From contig CP015195.1 in the NCBI GenBank assembly GCA_012221805.1, positions 1,659,771-1,723,770 of the forward strand: a stretch of 64,000 nt of DNA, in the 5' to 3' direction. The notes below the pieces were generated by a model. It was not told the DNA's origin, made no database searches, and was given only the letters and a program-made list of their open reading frames with translations. The translations under genes and the position numbers were made by a program. Each line of letters opens with the position of its first letter. Positions within the stretch are counted from its first letter, which is position 1. The stretch is from Pasteurellaceae bacterium RH1A (lineage in GTDB: Bacteria; Pseudomonadota; Gammaproteobacteria; Enterobacterales; Pasteurellaceae). This document shows, piece after piece, positions 58,515 through 64,000 of this stretch.

Positions 58515-59135
58515 TTAAGGTTTTACCAAGGGCTTTCCAATCGAATTAAAATACCAATAGGGTAAATCTTCTTCGCTAAAATTTTTCGGATAACTTTCAT
58601 AAAAATCATAAGGCTTTTCACGGGCATCATAGTCCAGCCCCAAGCCCAGCTGGATAAGATATTCAATGCCCTCATGAGCATATATGCCCATATCCCCCAA
58701 AAATAAAATATTGGGAATATCAGGGGTATGGACATCATACCGAAGATCAAAAAGCATCTTTCCCCACCTGTCATAAAGAAAACCGCTGTGGTTCATTCTA
58801 TATGTATCCAATATGGGTATGCTGGAAAGATCGATATGGTCGATCACATTGAAATAACCCATCGTCCAAGCTCTTTGGTTAATATTGGTCGGCGGGGCTA
58901 GCAAGTCACCTTTTTGGATGGTTTCAATCAGGGTTTCAGGGGAAAAATCGCTTGGCTGCTGGGCAGCATAATTGGGCAGGACAACAATAAAAGCAATGCC
59001 AACATAATCATATTCTGCTTTTGTAATAAAGACCAAGCCAAAATAGACCTTGTTATTTATCCGATAATAAAAGACATTGCCTGCCTTTAATTTAGGCCGT
59101 GTTTTTCTAATAAATTCCAGTTTGTTTGCTGTCAT
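58515..59135 (-). CDS. Imm26-like putative immunity protein, longer form
   Basis: The 206-residue protein starts with KLEFIRKTRPKLKAGNVFYY then RINNKVYFGLVF, the KxGxxFxxxxxxxxYxxGxV pattern seen in Imm26 proteins. The rest (WTMGYFNVIDHIDLSSIPIL, FLYDRWGKMLFDLRYDVHTP) is not recognised. It is the first gene of the minus-strand array, 14 bp from the rdgC stop. Confidence 0.55.
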   Translation of the reverse strand: MTANKLEFIRKTRPKLKAGNVFYYRINNKVYFGLVFITKAEYDYVGIAFIVVLPNYAAQQPSDFSPETLIETIQKGDLLAPPTNINQRAWTMGYFNVIDHIDLSSIPILDTYRMNHSGFLYDRWGKMLFDLRYDVHTPDIPNILFLGDMGIYAHEGIEYLIQLGLGLDYDAREKPYDFYESYPKNFSEEDLPYWYFNSIGKPLVKP

Positions 59136-59148
59136 ATTACCCCCTTAA

Positions 59149-60057
59149 TTAAAGATTTTGCCTTATTCCCCCAAACTCTTCTAGGAGCTTGGCCGTAAAG
59201 AGCCTTAATTCCTCGGTCATAAGGAGGAAATCCGCATCAAATCGCTGGGCCTTGTCTTCCTTGAGAATATCGTCATTCTTCTCCCGCACCTCATCGGCGA
59301 ACTTGAGGCGGCTAAGGGTGCCATCTTCATTGAGCAGGCAAGAAAAGTGGCTCTCCCAGTCGATTGCAAGTTTTGTGATAAATTTACCCGCTTGAAAGTG
59401 GCTTTCCATCTCCTGGCTTTCCAAATCTTGACGCTTGCAACGAATCAGGCTGTCCGTATCAAAGGATTTCAGCTCGGCCTCTTCCAGCAAGTTGAGCCAG
59501 GCTGGGGTATGGCCCCGGGCCACCCAGTTGGTCATCACCTCACGGGGTTCTAGCACAAAGGAAAGCGGAACCACGGGCAAAGAACCCAAGGTCTTACGCA
59601 AGAGGGCTAAGGTATCCTCTGCCCGCTTACTTGAAGCGGCATCCACATAAATCAGCTGGTTTTCTAAGTCTAACCAGAGGGCGGTAAATTGGTGCTTGCT
59701 AAAGGCTCGAGGCAGGAGCATGGCCACCACATCATCTTTAATGGCCTGTTTTTCGGTCTTTTTGAGCTTGCGTTGCTCCTTGGCCTCTAGGCTCTCAATC
59801 CGAGACTCGGCCTCAGCCTTAACCACATTGCTGGGCAGGAGCTTTTCCTCCTTATGGGAAACCAAAAACATATTCTGCCCCTGGGCAAAATGCAGGAGAT
59901 CAGAACCTGCAAGCGGGGCCGACCAGCCAAATTTTTGCAAATCCCCCGCCTGGCAGGGGCTAAAACGGGTGGCCTGTAACTGCTCTTCTAGGCTCTTGCT
60001 ATCTAGCTTTAATTGGCTAGTTAGGCGGTAAATCATAATATTGCGAAACCAATTCAT
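59149..60057 (-). CDS. rdgC: Recombination-associated protein RdgC
   Basis: RdgC is a ring-forming DNA-binding protein that limits RecA activity. I start at ATG 60057 (MNWFRNIMIYRLTSQLKLDS, 302 residues) after AGGAAG with 6-bp spacing; the longer frame runs through an AT-rich gap. Family segments FSPCQAGDLQKFGWSAPL, EKLLPSNVVKAEAESRIE and LLPRAFSKHQFTALWLDLE are present. The immunity array begins directly downstream on the same strand. Confidence 0.95.
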   Translation of the reverse strand: MNWFRNIMIYRLTSQLKLDSKSLEEQLQATRFSPCQAGDLQKFGWSAPLAGSDLLHFAQGQNMFLVSHKEEKLLPSNVVKAEAESRIESLEAKEQRKLKKTEKQAIKDDVVAMLLPRAFSKHQFTALWLDLENQLIYVDAASSKRAEDTLALLRKTLGSLPVVPLSFVLEPREVMTNWVARGHTPAWLNLLEEAELKSFDTDSLIRCKRQDLESQEMESHFQAGKFITKLAIDWESHFSCLLNEDGTLSRLKFADEVREKNDDILKEDKAQRFDADFLLMTEELRLFTAKLLEEFGGIRQNL

Positions 60058-60225
60058 ATCTCTTCCTTTTATCTTAAATAGCGGGATTTTACCTGAATCA
60101 ACCCAATAAAAATAGCAAGGACGAAAGCTTAATTTTTCGATCTGGATCGAAAAATCTATTTTTGTCGATTTTTTTCTTTTTATGAAAAGGCAGAATGATC
60201 CAGACCCTGAAAAATGAGGTAGTAT

Positions 60226-60507
60226 ATGCAGATTGTTTTTGATCCTAATAAATCGCAACGTAATGAAATCTTACGCAATTTGCCCTTTGATTTGATGAGA
60301 CAATTTGATTGGCAAACGGCTGTAATCTGGCAAGATACTCGTATCAATTATCCTGAACCTCGCTTTATTGCCTTAGGACTTATTGGGGAGCGTGTCTATG
60401 CGGCCTGCTTTACCCCTACACCACAAGGCACTCGTATTATCAGCTTTCGTAAGGCCAACAAAAGGGAGATTAAAAAGTATGAAAACCAACGCCACACCAT
60501 TATTTAA
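60226..60507 (+). CDS. brnT: BrnT-family toxin
   Basis: The 93-residue protein has the BrnT pattern: FDPNKSQRNEILRNLPFDLM, DWQTAVIWQDTRINYPEPRF then IALGLIGERVYAACFTP and IISFRKANKREIKKYE. BrnT is a RelE-fold ribonuclease that blocks translation. It overlaps the antitoxin gene by 29 bp. It lies between rdgC (divergent) and proC. Confidence 0.9.
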   Translation: MQIVFDPNKSQRNEILRNLPFDLMRQFDWQTAVIWQDTRINYPEPRFIALGLIGERVYAACFTPTPQGTRIISFRKANKREIKKYENQRHTII

Positions 60508-60751
60508 TGAATTTGACGATCTGCGTCCTTTGACGGATGAAGAACTGGCCCAATTTCGCCCCCTTAAGGAAGTTATGCCTCCTGAATTTGTTGAGATGGT
60601 GCTTAAACATCAGGCGGAGCAAGAAAGCCAGGCCAAACAACGCATTTCGCTTAATCTCTCTAAGGAGGTTATTGCAGGCTTTCAGGCCATGGGAGCAGGC
60701 TGGCAAAACAAGATCGATCAGGTCTTAAATCAATATTTACAAACCCGTTAA
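60479..60751 (+). CDS. brnA: BrnA-family antitoxin
   Basis: The 90-residue protein starts at ATG 60479 (MKTNATPLFNEFDDLRPLTD) within the end of brnT. The C-terminal half, AKQRISLNLSKEVIAGFQAM then GAGWQNKIDQVLNQYL, is the ribbon-helix-helix DNA-binding domain of BrnA, which represses the operon. A longer upstream frame is not supported by a ribosome site. Confidence 0.88.
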   Translation: MKTNATPLFNEFDDLRPLTDEELAQFRPLKEVMPPEFVEMVLKHQAEQESQAKQRISLNLSKEVIAGFQAMGAGWQNKIDQVLNQYLQTR

Positions 60752-60802
60752 AATGGCTTCCTCCAAGCATTTGGAGGAAGTCGCTTTTTATAAGGAGACC
60801 CC

Positions 60803-61621
60803 ATGCAAAACAAAACCCTAGCCTTTATCGGCGCTGGCAATATGGCCTTTGCCATTATTTCAGGCCTGATTAAAGAGGGCTACCCTGCCCAACAAATTAT
60901 AGCCTGTAACAAGAGCAACCAGGCCCGGCGTGAAGAATTGGCTCAACTGGATGTGCAAACCCAGTTTAGCAAACATGAGGCGGTCGAAAGGGCGGATGTG
61001 GTTATCTTGGCTGTCAAGCCACAGATGATGGCAGAGGTGTGTGGGGAATTTGCTGACCTAGACTTCTCGGCCAAGTGGGTGATTTCGGTCGCGGCCGGCA
61101 TTTCAGTTAATCGGCTGGAAAGCCTCTTGCCTAGTGCAAAAAATATCATTCGCACCATGCCTAATACGCCTTCCTTAATTGGGGCAGGCCTTACAGGCTT
61201 ATTTGCAAAAAAATCGGTTTCTCAAGCCGCTTGCGACTTCGCCAGCCAGCTCCTCAATGCCGTGGGCCAAACCTACTGGGTTCAAGAAGAAGCCCAACTC
61301 AACCATATTATTGCCGTGACGGGTTCCAGCCCGGCCTACTTCTTCCGCTTTATGGAGGCCATGCAGGCCTCAGCCGTCAAGCTAGGTTTTAGTGAAACCG
61401 ATGCTCGCTTTTTAGTCCAGTCCGTTGCCTTGGGGGCAGCCAAATTGGTGGAGGCCCAGCCTGATACCCCGCTTTCCACGCTTAGGGAAAATGTCACCTC
61501 CAAGGGAGGCACCACCGCCCAGGCCTTGCAGGTTTTTGATGAGCATAATTTAATGGGGCTTGTTGATGAAGCCATGCAGGCAGCCATTCGCCGGGCCGAG
61601 GAAATGGAAAAATCCCTATGA
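60803..61621 (+). CDS. proC: Pyrroline-5-carboxylate reductase
   Basis: ProC reduces pyrroline-5-carboxylate to proline with NADPH. The 272-residue enzyme has the Rossmann motif LAFIGAGNMAFAIISGL, VILAVKPQMMAEVC, RTMPNTPSLIGAGLTGLF and the C-terminal LRENVTSKGGTTAQALQVF signature. Its stop (TGA 61619-61621) overlaps an ATG at 61618, the expected start of the MFS gene. Confidence 0.96.
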   Translation: MQNKTLAFIGAGNMAFAIISGLIKEGYPAQQIIACNKSNQARREELAQLDVQTQFSKHEAVERADVVILAVKPQMMAEVCGEFADLDFSAKWVISVAAGISVNRLESLLPSAKNIIRTMPNTPSLIGAGLTGLFAKKSVSQAACDFASQLLNAVGQTYWVQEEAQLNHIIAVTGSSPAYFFRFMEAMQASAVKLGFSETDARFLVQSVALGAAKLVEAQPDTPLSTLRENVTSKGGTTAQALQVFDEHNLMGLVDEAMQAAIRRAEEMEKSL

Positions 61622-62780
61622 TCAAGCTCTCCCCCTCCAGTGGTCATCCCTAAGTTTTTTCGGCTTCTTCTGTGCCTATGGGGTGCTTTTGCCCTTCCTG
61701 CCCCTCTGGCTCAAGGACAGCGGCTACGCCACCGAAACCATCGGGCTTCTGGCCTCCCTGGGCTTTGTTTTCCGCTTCTTGGGTGGCATTGCCTGCTCCC
61801 AACGGATTAAAGGCCCCAACCAACTGATCCCAACCATTCGGGTCTTAGCCTGGGTCAGCCTGGCTATTACGCTCATCATGGCCTGGGCCGTCCAATCCCT
61901 CTGGTGGCTATTGCCGGCCTTTGCCCTCTTTCACATGGTTAATGGCGGTTCCATGCCCATCAACGAAACCATCGCCTCCACCTGGCAGAAGCAAGTGGGT
62001 ATGGACTACGGCCGCTCCCGCCTCTTTGGATCGCTGGCCTTTGTGGTGGGGTCAATTAGCACGGGCTATCTGGTCGGCTGGCTGGGGGAAAACTCCATCA
62101 TCTTTATTATGGCCGGCTGGTTGCTCTTTTTAAGCCTGAGCCAAATGCTGGCACCCACCACCTATTTTGCAGAAAACGAGCAAAAAGAAACCGCTTGTAA
62201 GGTGTCTTACTGGGATTTGCTCAAGGATAAAACTACCCTACGCATGATGATTGCCATCTCGCTTATCCAAGCCTCCCACGCCGCCTACTACACCTACAGC
62301 ACCCTCCACTGGCAGGCCAACGGCATTTCGCCCCAAACCGCCAGCCTGCTCTGGGGCCTAGCCGTGACCTCTGAAATCGTCCTCTTTTTTGTGGCCAATC
62401 GGGTCTTTAAGAACTGGTCAATTTACGGCCTTATGCTGACCTCTGCCCTGGCCTGCATCCTGCGTTGGAGCCTCTTGGCCAGCCAAACCGAGGTGGCCAT
62501 CTTAGCCCTGGAACAGGCCATGCACGCGCTTACCTTTGCCATCGGCCATGTCGCCATGATCCGCTACATCTCCACCCAAGACACCCAAAAGATCGCCAAG
62601 CTCCAAGCCCTCTACTTCGCCCTAGCCAGCTGCGGCCTCATGGCCATTTTCACCTTGATTGCAGGCTTCATCTACGCCCATTCAGCATCAGCAAGTTTTT
62701 GGCTCATGGCCCTGATTGTAATACCAGCGATTTTTATTGTGCCTAAGAGGTTTGTAACACAGATTCAGGAGCAAAAATGA
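61618..62780 (+). CDS. HcaT-like MFS transporter, probable N-terminal frameshift
   Basis: The main open frame (FFGFFCAYGVLLPFLPLWLK, about 12 helices, KMLAPTTYF-type centre, IRYISTQDTQKIAKLQALYF) matches the HcaT/nucleoside:H+ symporter-like MFS group. In its own frame the first ATG (61566) lies inside proC. The ATG at 61618 forms an ATGA overlap with the proC stop and would start MIKLSP, but a run of five C at 61631-61635 breaks the frame. One extra C would give MIKLSPLQWSSLSFFGF. Thus the gene may be inactive or phase-variable, or the start may differ. Confidence 0.8.
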
Positions 62781-63070
62781 GAAAACCCACCCATCCAGGC
62801 ATCATTTTATTTGATGGTTTTATTGAACCGCATAATATTCAAATCACAGCACTTGCCAATCATTTGGGCTTTTCTAGAGAAACCATTTCTCGGCTTGTGC
62901 ACGGTAAAGCGCCTATGACAGCTAATATTGCCCTAGCCTTAGAAGATGCTGGCATTAGCACAGCCAAGCTGTGGTTAAGCCTACAATCAGCCTATGATGT
63001 ATGGGAACTCAAACAAAACCGCAAAAGCACTATTTTGCCTTTCGACTTTGGCCATACTGCTTTGGCTTAA
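62777..63070 (+). CDS. HigA-family antitoxin-like regulator (no toxin)
   Basis: The 97-residue protein (RKPTHPGIILFDGFIEPHNI, LANHLGFSRETISRLVHGKA, IALALEDAGISTAKLWLSLQ) is a VapI/HigA-type helix-turn-helix protein. No HigB toxin gene lies on either side. Its ATG overlaps the stop of the MFS gene (ATGA), so it is translationally coupled to that gene. Confidence 0.88.
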   Translation: MRKPTHPGIILFDGFIEPHNIQITALANHLGFSRETISRLVHGKAPMTANIALALEDAGISTAKLWLSLQSAYDVWELKQNRKSTILPFDFGHTALA

Positions 63071-63161
63071 ATTTTTTATCATCTCTAGAAGTTGTTGATA
63101 ATTCAAAATAGAACAAGGCCTTATTAGTGAAGAAAGATGAAAGTTAAGCTCCAATGAGCTA

Positions 63162-63320
63162 CTCCCCTCTTTAGCAAAGAGGGGCAGGGGGAGATTTGGC
63201 AGAAGTGGAAACGGAAGAGAGAGAATAAATAGCACTCTTACTACATATTGGCTCATAATTTATGAGCAAAAAAGATACTGCCAAATCTCCCCTAACCCCT
63301 CTTTGCTAAAGAGGGGGATC
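63162..63320. repeat. Family B inverted-repeat element, copy 2
   Basis: The left arm CTCCCCTCTTTAGCAAAGAG.. to ATTTGGCAG (63162-63202) and right arm CTGCCAAATCTCCCC.. to AAAGAGGGGGATC (63278-63320) are inverted copies. The 75-base middle differs from copy 1 (5574-5759) except near the arm. A GTTGATAATTC motif (63093-63103) precedes it, as in copy 1. Confidence 0.82.
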
Positions 63321-63333
63321 GCATGGTACAACC

Positions 63334-64000
63334 TGATAACATCCTTTACATCATAACCCAAGGACATCGTTTACATTCTTTGCCGTAAAATCGCACCAAA
63401 CATCTTATCTTTGGTGAAGAAAATGGCTTGGAAACAAACGAATCCTATGGAACAAAAAACGTTATTTATCAAGGCTTGGTTGTCCCAACGCTTTACAAAA
63501 TCCGACCTGTGTGAACAGTTCGGAATCAGTCGTCCAACAGCCAATAAATGGATTGAACGCTTTAAACAAGGCGGCTTTCCTGGTTTGCAAGAGCTATCCA
63601 GAAAGCCACATTATTCGCCCAATGCCACGCCACAATGGATTGTTGAGTGGCTGGTCAGTGAGCGACGCAAACGCCCCGATTGGGGGGCAAAAAAGCTGCT
63701 TGACCTGTTTGAGCAACGCTTTCCTGAAGCCAAGAAACCGGCTGATAGCACAGGCGATTTAATCTTGGCTCGAGCAGGACTGGTCAAGCCCCGCAAGGTT
63801 CGCCGTCACACGCCAGCAGACAGCTTGCCCTTTGCCGAATGTGACGCCCCTAATACAACCTGGTGCGTGGATTTCAAGGGGCAATTCCAGCTAGGTGACC
63901 AGAAATGGTGCTACCCGCTAACGGTGAGCGACCAGTTTTGCCGTTACTTATTGCTTTGTCAGGCCCTGCCCAATACCTTGGGTGACCCTGTAAAAGCCCA
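63334..64000 (+). mobile_element. IS481-family insertion sequence, left part
   Basis: The element probably begins near 63334 with TGATAACATCCTTTACATC. A partial direct repeat, GACATCGTTTACATTC, follows at 63363. The transposase gene starts at 63423 and runs off the window edge. The right end is outside, so inverted repeats cannot be checked. Confidence 0.7.
63423..64000 (+). CDS. IS481-family transposase (partial)
   Basis: The open frame from ATG 63423 (MAWKQTNPMEQKTLFIKAWL) continues uninterrupted for 192 codons to the window end. It has an N-terminal helix-turn-helix (FTKSDLCEQFGISRPTANKW), the conserved RKRPDWGAKKLL, and the start of the rve catalytic core (TTWCVDFKGQFQLGDQKWCY, PLTVSDQFCRYLLLC). 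The first catalytic Asp is in WCVDFKG. The gene appears intact as far as visible. Confidence 0.9.
   Translation, partial: MAWKQTNPMEQKTLFIKAWLSQRFTKSDLCEQFGISRPTANKWIERFKQGGFPGLQELSRKPHYSPNATPQWIVEWLVSERRKRPDWGAKKLLDLFEQRFPEAKKPADSTGDLILARAGLVKPRKVRRHTPADSLPFAECDAPNTTWCVDFKGQFQLGDQKWCYPLTVSDQFCRYLLLCQALPNTLGDPVKA

Overview
The window reads as chromosomal DNA of a Pasteurellaceae bacterium. The gene content (nrfABCD, CmoA, MnmC, PhoH-like/DinB, NagAB, IlvIH, a ZnuD-like receptor, Slam-type surface lipoproteins) fits that family. Many copies of the 9-mer ACAAGCGGT / ACCGCTTGT, often followed by AAATTTGCAA-like sequence, match the Actinobacillus pleuropneumoniae-type DNA uptake signal rather than the Haemophilus influenzae type. 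I cannot name the species.

Layout. 1-9400: housekeeping genes (yhbY fragment, argG, ackA-pta, a DUF945 protein, a CYTH protein, ycjX). 9648-14264: a TbpB-like surface lipoprotein and a four-gene ferric-siderophore ABC importer on the minus strand under a likely Fur box. 14498-17920: parC and a second TbpB-like lipoprotein. 17957-19061: a complete IS256-like (zinc-binding variant) insertion with a decayed transposase. 19110-25944: cmoA, a small ParE-type toxin-antitoxin pair, metF (MetJ operator), mnmC and a His-rich ZnuD-like TonB receptor. 26093-33250: a PhoH-like ATPase gene, dinB, htpX, ppc and a DUF4143 AAA ATPase preceded by two 33-bp palindromes. 33508-41660: pepB, lysO, nagBA (CRP site), recN (two LexA boxes) and a CcmF/NrfE haem lyase. 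42008-45902: nrfABCD for formate-dependent nitrite ammonification (FNR-like site). 46376-54783: a lipoprotein, a LysR regulator divergent from two aldo/keto reductases, ilvIH, an ACP/MliC-like lipoprotein, yebC and nudB. 54819-59135: seven minus-strand genes that look like an array of polymorphic-toxin immunity genes with no toxin present. 59149-64000: rdgC, brnTA, proC, a frameshifted MFS gene, an orphan HigA, and the start of an IS481 transposase.

The intergenic DNA holds several families of nested palindromic repeats. One (A) is built on GGCGCCAGCG..CGCTGGTGCC, one (B) on CCCCTCTTTAGCAAAGAGGGG, and one (C) is a set of short palindromes shared by two loci about 28 kb apart. Some of these split operons (the siderophore transporter, nrf), one supplies the stop codon of a gene, and one was split by the IS256-like element.

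Functional themes are mixed-acid and anaerobic metabolism (ackA-pta, ppc, nrf), metal acquisition (siderophore importer, ZnuD-like receptor), surface lipoproteins, and small selfish or defensive modules (three toxin-antitoxin-type loci, the immunity array, two insertion sequences). No tRNA, rRNA or CRISPR array was found.
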